Notes under the pieces: model-generated
Told to the model about the DNA's origin: nothing
What the model saw: only the letters and a program-made list of their open reading frames with translations
The model's database searches: none
In this document: positions 25,354 through 34,146 of the stretch, in pieces
How positions within the stretch are numbered: position 1 is the first letter of the stretch
Layout: each line of letters starts with the position of its first letter
Translations under genes and position numbers: made by a program
DNA from: Terrisporobacter vanillatitrophus
Lineage (GTDB): Bacteria > Bacillota > Clostridia > Peptostreptococcales > Peptostreptococcaceae
Reading direction: 5' to 3'
Assembly: GCF_051148895.1 (NCBI RefSeq)
Contig: NZ_CP154625.1
Location: 62,001-126,000, forward strand
DNA length: 64,000 bases

Positions 25354-27420
25354 ATGGCTAGAAAGTTTCCTTTAGAGAAAACTAGAAATATAGGAATAAT
25401 GGCCCATATAGATGCAGGAAAAACTACTACTACAGAAAGAATCCTATTCTATACTGGACAAACTCATAAAATAGGAGAAACTCATGAAGGAGCTTCTCAA
25501 ATGGACTGGATGGAGCAAGAGAAGGAAAGAGGTATAACAATAACTTCTGCCGCTACTACTGCTCAATGGAAAGGCCATAGAATAAATATAATAGATACTC
25601 CAGGACACGTGGATTTCACTGTTGAAGTTGAGAGATCTCTAAGAGTTCTTGACGGTTCTGTTGCTGTATTCTGTGCTAAAGGTGGGGTTGAACCTCAATC
25701 TGAGAACGTATGGAGACAAGCAGATAACTACGGAGTACCTAGAATGGCATTCGTAAATAAAATGGACATCATGGGTGCAGATTTCTACAATGTTGTACAA
25801 ATGATGAAAGATAGATTAAATGCAAATGCTGTACCAGTTCAATTACCAATAGGTAAAGAAGATTGGTTAGAAGGTGAAGTTGACTTAGTAGAAATGTGTG
25901 CTCACATATACAAAGACGACTTAGGAAGAGAAATAGAAAGAACTGAAATACCAGAAGATATGAAAGAATTAGCTGCTGAGTGGAGAGAAAAATTAATCGA
26001 AGCTGTAGCTGAAACTGATGAAGAGTTAATGATGAAATATCTTGAAGGAGAAGAGTTCTCTATAGAAGAAATAAAAACTGCTATAAGAAAAGCTACTATA
26101 GCATGTGAAATGAACCCAGTATTCTGTGGTTCTGCATACAAGAACAAAGGTGTTCAGTTATTGTTAGATGGTGTTATTGATTACTTGCCAGCTCCAACTG
26201 ATATACCATCTATAAAAGGTGTATTAGAAAGTGGAGAAGAAGATGAAAGACACTCATCTGATGAAGAACCATTCTCAGCTTTAGCATTCAAAATAATGAC
26301 TGACCCATTTGTTGGGAAGTTAGCATTCTTCAGAGTTTACTCTGGTGTAATGCAAGGTGGATCTTATGTTCTTAACTCTACTAAAGGTAAGAGAGAAAGA
26401 ATAGGTCGTATCCTTCAAATGCATGCTAATACAAGAGAAGAAATAACTGAAGTATACGCTGGAGATATAGCTGCAGCGGTAGGTCTTAAAGATACTACTA
26501 CTGGAGATACTTTATGTGATCCAGCTAGCCCAATAATACTTGAATCTATGGAATTCCCTGAACCAGTTATATCTGTTGCTATAGAACCAAAATCTAAAGC
26601 TGCTCAAGAAAAAATGGGTATAGCTCTTCAAAAATTAGCTGAGGAAGATCCAACTTTCACAGTTAAAACTGATGAAGAAACAGGACAAACTATAATATCA
26701 GGTATGGGTGAATTACACTTAGAGATAATCGTTGATAGATTATTAAGAGAATTCAAAGTGGAAGCCAATGTTGGTGCTCCTCAAGTTGCTTACAGAGAAA
26801 CTATAACTCAACCAGTTGATGTAGAGTACAAATACTCTAAACAATCAGGTGGTAGAGGACAATACGGTCATGTTAAGCTTAGAGTTAATCCACAAGAGCC
26901 AGGTCTTGGATACAAATTCGAAAACAAAACTGTTGGTGGATCTGTACCTAAAGAATACGTTGGACCAACTGATACTGGTATCCAAGGTGCGATGCAATCT
27001 GGTTTAGTAGCTGGTTACCCAGTTGTTGACGTTGCTGTTGAATTATATGATGGTTCTTACCATGAAGTCGATTCATCAGAAATGGCATTCAAAATGGCTG
27101 GTTCAATGGCTATGAAAGAAGCTCTTAAGAAAGGTAACTCAGTATTACTTGAGCCATTCTTTAAAGTTGAAGTTGTTACTCCAGAAGAGTACATGGGAGA
27201 TGTTATGGGTGGACTGAACTCTAAGAGAGGTCTAATCCAAGGTATGGAAGCTAGAAGTGGTGCACAAGTTATAAATGCATTCGTTCCACTTTCAGAAATG
27301 TTTGGATACTCTACTGAATTAAGATCTACTACTCAAGGTAGAGCAACTTACACAATGATATTCGATCACTATGAGCAAGTTCCAGCAAGTGTTGCTAAAA
27401 AAGTTGCTGAAGGTAAATAA
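25354..27420 (+). CDS. fusA: elongation factor G
   Basis: EF-G drives translocation. The 688-residue protein has the GTPase boxes AHIDAGKTTTTERIL, RGITI, DTPGHVDF and NKMD, then domains II to V with KYSKQSGGRGQYGHV of domain IV. AAGGAGGA lies before the ATG. It is followed by a perfect hairpin and tuf copy 2, the classic str operon order. Confidence 0.98.
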   Translation: MARKFPLEKTRNIGIMAHIDAGKTTTTERILFYTGQTHKIGETHEGASQMDWMEQEKERGITITSAATTAQWKGHRINIIDTPGHVDFTVEVERSLRVLDGSVAVFCAKGGVEPQSENVWRQADNYGVPRMAFVNKMDIMGADFYNVVQMMKDRLNANAVPVQLPIGKEDWLEGEVDLVEMCAHIYKDDLGREIERTEIPEDMKELAAEWREKLIEAVAETDEELMMKYLEGEEFSIEEIKTAIRKATIACEMNPVFCGSAYKNKGVQLLLDGVIDYLPAPTDIPSIKGVLESGEEDERHSSDEEPFSALAFKIMTDPFVGKLAFFRVYSGVMQGGSYVLNSTKGKRERIGRILQMHANTREEITEVYAGDIAAAVGLKDTTTGDTLCDPASPIILESMEFPEPVISVAIEPKSKAAQEKMGIALQKLAEEDPTFTVKTDEETGQTIISGMGELHLEIIVDRLLREFKVEANVGAPQVAYRETITQPVDVEYKYSKQSGGRGQYGHVKLRVNPQEPGLGYKFENKTVGGSVPKEYVGPTDTGIQGAMQSGLVAGYPVVDVAVELYDGSYHEVDSSEMAFKMAGSMAMKEALKKGNSVLLEPFFKVEVVTPEEYMGDVMGGLNSKRGLIQGMEARSGAQVINAFVPLSEMFGYSTELRSTTQGRATYTMIFDHYEQVPASVAKKVAEGK

Positions 27421-27451
27421 CAATTATTTACTTTGTAAATAAATAAATTAG

Positions 27452-27476
27452 TAAGACGAGGTTCATCCTCGTCTTA
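27452..27476 (+). other. perfect hairpin between fusA and tuf copy 2, no U-tract
   Basis: TAAGACGAGG pairs perfectly with CCTCGTCTTA around TTCAT. The bases after it are ATGATAATAAATT, so it lacks the T-run of an intrinsic terminator. It may be a processing or stability element, or a weak attenuator that lets part of the transcripts continue into tuf. Confidence 0.6.
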
Positions 27477-27521
27477 TGATAATAAATTATAATAATAAAA
27501 TATATTAGGAGGTATTTCACA

Positions 27522-28715
27522 ATGGCTAAGGCTAAATTTGAAAGAAATAAACCACACGTTAATATAGGAACAATAGGTCACGTTGACCATGGTAAAACTA
27601 CATTAACAGCTGCAATAACAAAAACATTACATGACAGATATAACTTAGGAGAAGCTGTAGATTTCGCTAACATAGATAAAGCTCCAGAAGAAAGAGAAAG
27701 AGGAATCACAATATCAACAGCTCACGTTGAATACGAAACTCCAAACAGACACTACGCTCACGTTGACTGTCCGGGACATGCTGACTACGTTAAAAACATG
27801 ATAACAGGTGCTGCTCAAATGGACGGTGCTATATTAGTTTGTTCAGCAACTGATGGACCAATGCCTCAAACAAGAGAGCATATACTATTATCAAGACAAG
27901 TTGGTGTACCATACATAGTAGTATTCTTAAACAAATGTGACATGGTAGACGATGAAGAGTTATTAGAATTAGTTGAAATGGAAGTAAGAGAATTATTAAG
28001 CGAGTATGAATTCCCAGGAGATGACACTCCAATAATAAGAGGATCTGCATTAAAAGCATTAGAAGATTCTTCATCAGAGTGGGGAGACAAAATAATAGAA
28101 TTATTCGAGCAAATAGATGAATATATACCAGCTCCAGAGAGAGATGTAGATAAGCCATTCTTAATGCCAGTAGAAGACGTATTCTCTATAACAGGAAGAG
28201 GAACAGTTGCTACAGGTAGAGTAGAAAGAGGAGTATTAAAAGTACAAGACGAGGTTGAATTAGTTGGATTAACTGAAGAACCAAGAAAAGTTGTTGTAAC
28301 TGGTGTTGAGATGTTCAGAAAATTATTAGATAGCGCTCAAGCTGGAGATAATATAGGAGCATTATTAAGAGGTGTTCAAAGAGATGATATCGAAAGAGGA
28401 CAAGTATTAGCTAAGCCAGGTTCAGTTAACGCTCATACAAAGTTCACTGCAGAGATATACGTTCTTAAAAAAGAAGAAGGTGGAAGACATACTCCATTCT
28501 TCGATGGATACAGACCACAATTCTACTTCAGAACAACTGACGTAACAGGAGCTTGTAAATTACCAGAAGGAACAGAAATGGTAATGCCTGGAGATAACGT
28601 AACTATAGAAGTTGATTTAATAAACTCTATATGTGTTGAAGAAGGATTAAGATTCGCCATCAGAGAAGGTGGAAGAACAGTAGCTTCAGGAGTTGTTGCA
28701 ACGATAGTAGAATAA
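27522..28715 (+). CDS. tuf: elongation factor Tu (copy 2)
   Basis: Encodes a 397-residue EF-Tu identical to copy 1. Reading the two genes side by side, I find only two base differences (27773 G for 11864 A in a Pro codon, 28709 A for 12800 G in a Val codon), both silent. The match extends past the stop codon for about 40 bases. This is the str-operon copy, after fusA. AGGAGGTATTTCACA precedes the ATG. Confidence 0.98.
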   Translation: MAKAKFERNKPHVNIGTIGHVDHGKTTLTAAITKTLHDRYNLGEAVDFANIDKAPEERERGITISTAHVEYETPNRHYAHVDCPGHADYVKNMITGAAQMDGAILVCSATDGPMPQTREHILLSRQVGVPYIVVFLNKCDMVDDEELLELVEMEVRELLSEYEFPGDDTPIIRGSALKALEDSSSEWGDKIIELFEQIDEYIPAPERDVDKPFLMPVEDVFSITGRGTVATGRVERGVLKVQDEVELVGLTEEPRKVVVTGVEMFRKLLDSAQAGDNIGALLRGVQRDDIERGQVLAKPGSVNAHTKFTAEIYVLKKEEGGRHTPFFDGYRPQFYFRTTDVTGACKLPEGTEMVMPGDNVTIEVDLINSICVEEGLRFAIREGGRTVASGVVATIVE

Positions 28716-28744
28716 TCTATTTTTAGATTATTTATATATAGAAA

Positions 28745-28773
28745 GAAAGAGGGGGTTAAACCTCTCTTTTTTT
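28745..28773 (+). terminator. intrinsic terminator after tuf copy 2
   Basis: AGAGG and CCTCT pair around GGGTTAAA, followed by a run of T. It ends the str operon. Confidence 0.8.
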
Positions 28774-28783
28774 GTATACTATG

Positions 28784-28812
28784 TTGACAAGTAAGCGAAA
28801 AAATTATATACT
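28784..28812 (+). promoter_or_regulatory. S10 operon promoter P1
   Basis: TTGACA (28784-28789), exactly 17 bases, TATACT (28807-28812). Confidence 0.7.
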
Positions 28813-28895
28813 AATCAAGTCGTTGTAAGGAAAAAAGATAATTTTTTTTTGAATGTAAAGATTAAAAAAATGTATACAAAAAATAAAAAAATATC

Positions 28896-28924
28896 TTGAA
28901 AAAAAGTTAATAATAAGATAAAAT
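28896..28924 (+). promoter_or_regulatory. S10 operon promoter P2 and leader
   Basis: TTGAAA (28896-28901), 17 bases, TAAAAT (28919-28924), overlapped by TATAAT at 28924-28929, then AGTGTG at 28930-28935. The leader from there to 29082 has no ORF. It contains GGAACACCCGGAACTGTGT, which looks structured, and a 17-base stretch (29027-29043) identical to the rplM promoter region. I do not recognise a named leader family. Confidence 0.6.
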
Positions 28925-29082
28925 ATAATAGTGTGCTTGAGAGATACGAATTAAGAAAAGAGAATTGGTCTTGAAATTTTAGTATTTTTACTTTTAAAAA
29001 ACAGGAACACCCGGAACTGTGTATCGGTATTAAAATGAATAAGGGCTAATGATAAACAAGCGAAGAAGGAGGGAAATAAAAC

Positions 29083-29394
29083 ATGGCTAAAAATGAAAAA
29101 ATAAGAATAAGATTAAAATCTTATGATCACAAATTATTAGATTTTTCTGCTGGAAAAATAGTTGAAACTGCTAAAAAAGCTGGATCACAAGTTTCAGGAC
29201 CTGTGCCACTACCAACAGAAAAACAAGTAGTTACTATATTAAGAGCTGTTCATAAATATAAAGATTCTAGAGAACAATTCGAAATAAGAACTCACAAAAG
29301 ATTAATAGACATAACAAACCCAACACCTAAGACTGTTGATTCTTTAATGAAATTAGACTTACCAGCAGGTGTTGATATAGAAATAAAGTTATAA
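29083..29394 (+). CDS. rpsJ: 30S ribosomal protein S10
   Basis: S10 is part of the 30S head and also the NusE antitermination factor. The 103-residue protein has IRIRLKSYDHKLLDFSAGKI near the start and RTHKRLIDITNPTPKTVD later, both hallmark regions. AAGGAGGGA lies upstream of the ATG. It opens the S10 operon. A 94-base gap with two hairpins follows. Confidence 0.97.
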   Translation: MAKNEKIRIRLKSYDHKLLDFSAGKIVETAKKAGSQVSGPVPLPTEKQVVTILRAVHKYKDSREQFEIRTHKRLIDITNPTPKTVDSLMKLDLPAGVDIEIKL

Positions 29395-29404
29395 GAACAA
29401 ACAC

Positions 29405-29460
29405 CTAAGATATTATCCTATAAGGTGACTATCTTAGAATGATTACCGAGTTAGGTAATC
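29405..29460 (+). promoter_or_regulatory. two hairpins between rpsJ and rplC
   Basis: CTAAGATA (29405-29412) pairs with TATCTTAG (29430-29437), and GATTACC (29441-29447) with GGTAATC (29454-29460). They sit 29 bases before rplC, in the largest gap of the operon. No T-run follows, so translation or RNA-stability control is more likely than termination. The ligand, if any, is unknown. Confidence 0.45.
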
Positions 29461-29488
29461 CGCTGTAAGAATTATAGGAGGTGCTAAT

Positions 29489-30118
29489 ATGAAAGGAATA
29501 TTAGGAAAAAAAATAGGTATGACTCAAGTATTTACTGAAGTTGGTGAAGTAATCCCAGTAACAGTTATTGAGGCAGGACCGGTTGTTGTAACACAAGTTA
29601 AAACAATAGAAAATGATGGATACAATGCAGTTCAAGTAGGTTTTGTAGATGCTAAAGAAAAATCTTTAAACAAACCTCAAAAAGGACACTTAGCTGCAGC
29701 TAACACATTAAAAAAACATTTAAAAGAATTTAGAGTTGAGTCTGTAGATGCTTATACAGTTGGACAAGAAATAAAATCTGACGTATTTGCTGCAGGTGAA
29801 ATGATAGATGTAACAGGAATATCTAAAGGGAAAGGATTCCAAGGTCCAATAAAGAGACATGGTCAATCAAGAGGTCCTGAATCTCACGGTTCTAGATACC
29901 ACAGAAGACCAGGTTCAATGGGAGCTTGTTCTTACCCAGGTAGAGTTTTCAAAAACAAAAAATTAGCTGGACACATGGGTAGCGTTAAAGTTACAGTTCA
30001 AAACTTAGAAGTAGTAAGAGTTGATGCTGAAAAGAACTTTATATTAGTTAAAGGTGCTATACCAGGAGCTAAAGGTTCAGTAGTAACAATAAAAGAAGCA
30101 GTTAAGGCTTCTAAATAA
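29489..30118 (+). CDS. rplC: 50S ribosomal protein L3
   Basis: L3 is an early assembly protein near the peptidyl transferase centre. The 209-residue protein begins MKGILGKKIGMTQVF. It has the long central loop with KGFQGPIKRHGQSRGPESHG and then GSMGACSYPGRVFKNKKLAG. AGGAGGTG precedes the ATG. Confidence 0.97.
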   Translation: MKGILGKKIGMTQVFTEVGEVIPVTVIEAGPVVVTQVKTIENDGYNAVQVGFVDAKEKSLNKPQKGHLAAANTLKKHLKEFRVESVDAYTVGQEIKSDVFAAGEMIDVTGISKGKGFQGPIKRHGQSRGPESHGSRYHRRPGSMGACSYPGRVFKNKKLAGHMGSVKVTVQNLEVVRVDAEKNFILVKGAIPGAKGSVVTIKEAVKASK

Positions 30119-30145
30119 GACTAACCTAAGAAAGGAGGATGCACA

Positions 30146-30769
30146 ATGCCAAAATTAAATGTATTGAATATGAATGGACAAAATGTTGGTGAAATAGAAT
30201 TAGCAGATTCTATATTCAATGTTGAAGTTAACGAACATGTTTTATATGAAGTAGTTAAAAACCAACTTGCAAATAAAAGACAAGGTACTCAATCTGCAAA
30301 AACTAGAGCAGAAGTTAGAGGTGGCGGAAGAAAACCTTGGAAACAAAAAGGAACAGGTAGAGCAAGACAAGGTTCTATAAGAGCTGTACAATGGATAGGT
30401 GGAGGAGTTGCTTTTGCACCAAAGCCAAGAAATTACAGATACACTTTACCTAAGAAAGTTAGAAGATTAGCTATGAAATCTGCTTTATCTTCAAAAGTAC
30501 AAAACAACGAAATAATAGTATTAGATTCTTTAACTATGGAAGCTCCTAAAACTAAAGATTTTGCAGCTGTATTAAAAAACATAAATGCTGGTAAAAAAGC
30601 TTTAGTAGTAATGGCTGAGAAAAATGAAAACGTAATAAAATCAGCAGCAAATATACAAGGTGTTGAAACTGCATTAGTTAACACTATAAATGTTTATGAT
30701 ATCTTAAAATACGATTCTTTCGTAATAACAACAGATGCTGTTAAAAAAGTGGAGGAGGTGTACGCATAA
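30146..30769 (+). CDS. rplD: 50S ribosomal protein L4
   Basis: L4 reaches into the exit tunnel through an internal loop, visible here as RGGGRKPWKQKGTGRARQGS. The 207-residue length is normal. AAAGGAGGATG lies upstream. The stop codon overlaps the rplW start by one base (TAATG), so the two are translationally coupled. In E. coli L4 represses the S10 operon; nothing here shows that directly. Confidence 0.97.
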   Translation: MPKLNVLNMNGQNVGEIELADSIFNVEVNEHVLYEVVKNQLANKRQGTQSAKTRAEVRGGGRKPWKQKGTGRARQGSIRAVQWIGGGVAFAPKPRNYRYTLPKKVRRLAMKSALSSKVQNNEIIVLDSLTMEAPKTKDFAAVLKNINAGKKALVVMAEKNENVIKSAANIQGVETALVNTINVYDILKYDSFVITTDAVKKVEEVYA

Positions 30770-31059
30770 TGACTAATCCACACGATATAATAATAAAACC
30801 AATCGTTACAGAACAAAGTATGGCAGAAATGACTGAAAACAAATACACATTTGTAGTAAGCAAAAAAGCTAACAAAACTGAAATAAAAAAAGCTGTAGAA
30901 ACTATATTCGGAGTTAATGTTGAAAAAGTAAATACATTAAACTACGATGGAAAAGTTAAAAGAATGGGTAGAAGTGTAGGAAGAACTGCAAGTTTCAAGA
31001 AAGCGGTAGTTAAGTTAACTGCTGATTCTAAAGAAATAGAATTCTTCCAAGGAATGTAA
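30769..31059 (+). CDS. rplW: 50S ribosomal protein L23
   Basis: L23 lies at the tunnel exit and docks signal recognition particle and trigger factor. The 96-residue protein has IIKPIVTEQSMAEM at the start and NKTEIKKAVETIFGVNV in the middle, the family pattern. Its start overlaps the rplD stop by one base, with GGAGGTG inside the end of rplD. Confidence 0.97.
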   Translation: MTNPHDIIIKPIVTEQSMAEMTENKYTFVVSKKANKTEIKKAVETIFGVNVEKVNTLNYDGKVKRMGRSVGRTASFKKAVVKLTADSKEIEFFQGM

Positions 31060-31088
31060 TACCTTAATTAACGTAAGGAGGAAAAAAG

Positions 31089-31919
31089 ATGGCTATTAAA
31101 AAGTTTAAACCGACTTCTCCTGCCTTAAGACAAATGACAGTTTTAGTTTCTGATGAGATAACAACTAACCAACCAGAGAAATCTCTTTTAGTTTCTTTAA
31201 AAAAGAACTCTGGTAGAAATGCTCACGGTAAAATAACTGTTCGTCACAGAGGTGGAGGAAACAGAAGAAAATATAGAGTAATAGATTTCAAAAGAAATAA
31301 AGATGGAATACCTGCAAAAGTTGCAACTATTGAATATGATCCAAACAGAACTGCTAACATAGCTTTATTAAACTATGCTGACGGTGAAAAGAGATATATA
31401 TTAGCTCCAGTTGGAATAAAAGTAGGAGATACTTTAATGTCAGGACCAGATTCTGATATAAAACCAGGTAATGCATTAGCATTAAAAAATATGCCAGTTG
31501 GTACAGTAATTCACAACATAGAATTAAAACCAGGAAAAGGAGCTCAGTTAGTTAGATCTGCTGGTGTTTCTGCTCAATTAATGGCTAAAGAAGGAACAAA
31601 AGCTTTATTAAGATTACCATCAGGAGAAATGAGATATGTTTCAATAGAGTGTAAAGCTACTATAGGACAAGTTGGTAACGTAGAACACGGTAACGTTGTT
31701 ATAGGTAAAGCTGGTAGAGTTAGACATATGGGTATAAGACCTACAGTTAGAGGATCTGTAATGAACCCTTGTGATCACCCTCACGGTGGTGGTGAAGGTA
31801 GAGCTCCAATCGGTAGATCTGGACCAGTTACTCCATGGGGTAAACCTGCACTTGGATACAAAACTAGAAAGAAAAACAAAGCATCTAATAAATTAATAGT
31901 TTCAAGAAGAACTAAATAA
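31089..31919 (+). CDS. rplB: 50S ribosomal protein L2
   Basis: L2 is needed for subunit joining and peptidyl transfer. The 276-residue protein begins MAIKKFKPTSPALRQMTV. It has GRNAHGKITVRHRGGGNRRK and the C-terminal loop NPCDHPHGGGEGRAPIGRSG with the conserved histidine. AAGGAGGA lies before the ATG. Confidence 0.98.
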   Translation: MAIKKFKPTSPALRQMTVLVSDEITTNQPEKSLLVSLKKNSGRNAHGKITVRHRGGGNRRKYRVIDFKRNKDGIPAKVATIEYDPNRTANIALLNYADGEKRYILAPVGIKVGDTLMSGPDSDIKPGNALALKNMPVGTVIHNIELKPGKGAQLVRSAGVSAQLMAKEGTKALLRLPSGEMRYVSIECKATIGQVGNVEHGNVVIGKAGRVRHMGIRPTVRGSVMNPCDHPHGGGEGRAPIGRSGPVTPWGKPALGYKTRKKNKASNKLIVSRRTK

Positions 31920-31973
31920 TAGATGATTAAATAGATTTTATGAATTTATTTTACTCAGAGAGGAGGAAATTAG

Positions 31974-32255
31974 ATGTCAAGATCAACTAAAAAAGGACCT
32001 TTTGTACATGCTAGACTATTAAAAAAAGTTGAAGCTATGAATGCATCAGGAAATAAAGAAGTTATAAAGACTTGGTCAAGAAGTTCAACAATATTCCCTC
32101 AAATGGTAGAACACACTATAGCTGTTCACGATGGGAGAAGACATATACCTGTTTATGTAACAGAAGATATGGTTGGACATAAATTAGGAGAATTTGTTCC
32201 TACTAGAACGTTCAAAGGACACAAAGACGACGAAAAGAGTAATAAGAGAAAATAA
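31974..32255 (+). CDS. rpsS: 30S ribosomal protein S19
   Basis: S19 is a 30S head protein. The 93-residue protein begins MSRSTKKGPFVHARLLKKV and includes TWSRSSTIFPQMVEHTIAV and the GHKLGEFVPTRTFKGH motif near the end. GAGAGGAGGA lies before the ATG. Confidence 0.97.
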   Translation: MSRSTKKGPFVHARLLKKVEAMNASGNKEVIKTWSRSSTIFPQMVEHTIAVHDGRRHIPVYVTEDMVGHKLGEFVPTRTFKGHKDDEKSNKRK

Positions 32256-32286
32256 TACATTCTGACTAAGGAAGGAGGAATAAACA

Positions 32287-32622
32287 ATGGAAGCAAAAGC
32301 AATTGCAAAATATGTACGTGTATCACCAAGAAAAGCTGGACAAATATGTTCACTTGTTAGAGGTAAAAACGTTGATGAAGCATTAGCAATATTAAAATTC
32401 ACTCCTAGAGGTGCTGCTGCAGATATAGCAAAAGTTGTTAAGTCTGCTAAGGCTAATGCTGAGAACAACCACGAAATGAACGCTGAAAATTTATATATAG
32501 AATCAATAGTTGCTAACCAAGGGCCAACAATAAAGAGATTTATGCCTAGAGCTCAAGGTAGAGCTACTATGATAAGAAAAAGAACTTCTCATATAGAAGT
32601 AGTTATAAAAGAAAAAAAATAG
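32287..32622 (+). CDS. rplV: 50S ribosomal protein L22
   Basis: L22 lines the exit tunnel. The 111-residue protein has AKYVRVSPRKAGQICSLVRG at the start and the long beta-hairpin GPTIKRFMPRAQGRATMIRK near the end. The hairpin shows no deletion of the kind linked to macrolide resistance. AAGGAGGA lies before the ATG. Confidence 0.97.
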   Translation: MEAKAIAKYVRVSPRKAGQICSLVRGKNVDEALAILKFTPRGAAADIAKVVKSAKANAENNHEMNAENLYIESIVANQGPTIKRFMPRAQGRATMIRKRTSHIEVVIKEKK

Positions 32623-32643
32623 TCACGGATAGGAGGGAAATAA

Positions 32644-33456
32644 ATGGGACAAAAGGTTAACCCACACGGATTAAGAGTCGGTGTTATAAAAGATTGGGAT
32701 TCAAGATGGTTCACAACTGATAAAAAAGAGTTCGGAGCATTATTATTAGAAGACCACAATATACGTAAATTCTTAAAGAATAAATTATACTCTGCTGGAG
32801 TTGCTAAAATAGAGATAGAAAGATCTGCTAACAAGATCAAATTAGATCTTCATGTTGCTAAGCCAGGTGTTGTTATAGGAAGAGCTGGTGCAGGAATAGA
32901 AGCATTAAAAGCTGAGTTAGAAAAAATGACTAAGAAAAATATAATAGTAAACATAGTTGAGGTAAAAGCTACAGATAAAAACGCTCAATTAGTTGCTGAA
33001 AACATAGCTTTAGCTATAGAAAGAAGGGTTGCTTTCAGAAGAGCTATGAAACAAGCTGTTCAAAGAGCACTTAAAGCTGGAGCTAAAGGTATAAAAGTTT
33101 CTGCATCAGGTAGACTAGGTGGAGCTGAAATGGCTAGAACTGAAGGATACAGTGAAGGAAACGTGCCTCTTCAAACTTTAAGATCTGATATAGACTATGG
33201 ATTTGCTGAATCTGATACTACTTATGGAAAAATAGGTATAAAAGTTTGGATCTGTCATGGTGAAGTATTACCAACTAAAAACGGAATAAATCCAAGAGAA
33301 GAAAGAAAAGATAATAGAAGAGACAGAAGAGATAACAAGAGAGATAATAGAAGAAGAGATTCTAGAGGAACTGATAGAAGAGGTCAAAGACCGCAACAAG
33401 GACAAAGACCTCAAGGACAAAGACCTCAAAGAACTGAAAACAAAGGTAATAAATAA
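32644..33456 (+). CDS. rpsC: 30S ribosomal protein S3 with extended basic C-terminal tail
   Basis: S3 helps form the mRNA entry channel. The first 215 or so residues are normal, starting MGQKVNPHGLRVGVIKDW, with the KH domain (HVAKPGVVIGRAGAGIE) and the C-terminal S3 domain. The protein is 270 residues long, about 50 more than many S3 proteins. The extra tail is low in complexity and rich in Arg, Asp, Asn, Gln and Gly, with repeated RRDxRDN-like and GQRPQ units. It is probably disordered and RNA-binding, by composition only. Confidence 0.96.
   Translation: MGQKVNPHGLRVGVIKDWDSRWFTTDKKEFGALLLEDHNIRKFLKNKLYSAGVAKIEIERSANKIKLDLHVAKPGVVIGRAGAGIEALKAELEKMTKKNIIVNIVEVKATDKNAQLVAENIALAIERRVAFRRAMKQAVQRALKAGAKGIKVSASGRLGGAEMARTEGYSEGNVPLQTLRSDIDYGFAESDTTYGKIGIKVWICHGEVLPTKNGINPREERKDNRRDRRDNKRDNRRRDSRGTDRRGQRPQQGQRPQGQRPQRTENKGNK
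33397..33426 (+). repeat. two tandem 15-bp units in the rpsC tail
   Basis: CAAGGACAAAGACCT occurs twice in a row (33397-33411, 33412-33426), and a related GGTCAAAGACCG lies just upstream. The unit keeps the frame and encodes QGQRP, so copy number could change without breaking rpsC. Confidence 0.8.
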
Positions 33457-33486
33457 TAGTAAGGTTCGAGGAAGGAGGAAACACTC

Positions 33487-33918
33487 ATGTTAATGCCAAA
33501 AAGAGTAAAACGTCGTAGAGTTCATAGAGGAAGCATGGCTGGTAAGGCTCAAAAGGGTAACAAAGTTACTTATGGAGAGTTCGGTTTAATGGCTATGGAA
33601 GCATCTTGGATAACTTCTAATCAAATAGAAGCTGCCAGAATAGCTATGACTAGATATATAAAAAGAGGCGGGAAGGTTTGGATAAAAATATTCCCTCACA
33701 AGCCAGTAACAAGAAAACCAGCTGAAACTCGTATGGGTGCTGGGAAAGGTTCTCCAGAATATTGGGTAGCCGTAGTAAAACCAGGAAGAGTTATGTTCGA
33801 ATTAGCAGGTGTAGATGAAGAAAAAGCTAGAGAAGCTATGAGACTTGCTGCACATAAACTTCCAATCAAATGTAAATTTGTTAAAAAAGAAGATTTAGAA
33901 GTAAAGGGTGGTGAATAG
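33487..33918 (+). CDS. rplP: 50S ribosomal protein L16
   Basis: L16 contacts the A-site tRNA elbow. The 143-residue protein begins MLMPKRVKRRRVHRGSM and includes RKPAETRMGAGKGSPEYWVA. AAGGAGGA is about eight bases before the ATG at 33487, and the usual MLMPKR start supports it over the internal Met. The rpmC start lies one base beyond its stop. Confidence 0.97.
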   Translation: MLMPKRVKRRRVHRGSMAGKAQKGNKVTYGEFGLMAMEASWITSNQIEAARIAMTRYIKRGGKVWIKIFPHKPVTRKPAETRMGAGKGSPEYWVAVVKPGRVMFELAGVDEEKAREAMRLAAHKLPIKCKFVKKEDLEVKGGE

Positions 33919-33919
33919 G

Positions 33920-34123
33920 ATGAAAGCTAATGAACTAAGAGATTTAACAAGCGAAGAGCTAATGAGTAAATTAAATGACTTCAAAAGTGAATTATTTAGC
34001 TTAAGATTCCAATTAGCTACTGGTCAATTAGAAAACACAGCAAGAATTAAGTTTGTTAAAAAAGATATAGCTAGAGTTAAAACTATCCTTGCTGAAAGAA
34101 AGTTAAACGAAACTAGAGCTTAA
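33920..34123 (+). CDS. rpmC: 50S ribosomal protein L29
   Basis: L29 lies by the exit tunnel. The 67-residue helical protein starts MKANELRDLTSEELMSKLND and has LFSLRFQLATGQLENTARI. I choose the ATG at 33920, preceded by GGGTGGTGA in the end of rplP; an in-frame GTG at 33908 overlaps that site. Confidence 0.96.
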   Translation: MKANELRDLTSEELMSKLNDFKSELFSLRFQLATGQLENTARIKFVKKDIARVKTILAERKLNETRA

Positions 34124-34146
34124 TTTGGAGAGGAGGCTTTTTAAAC

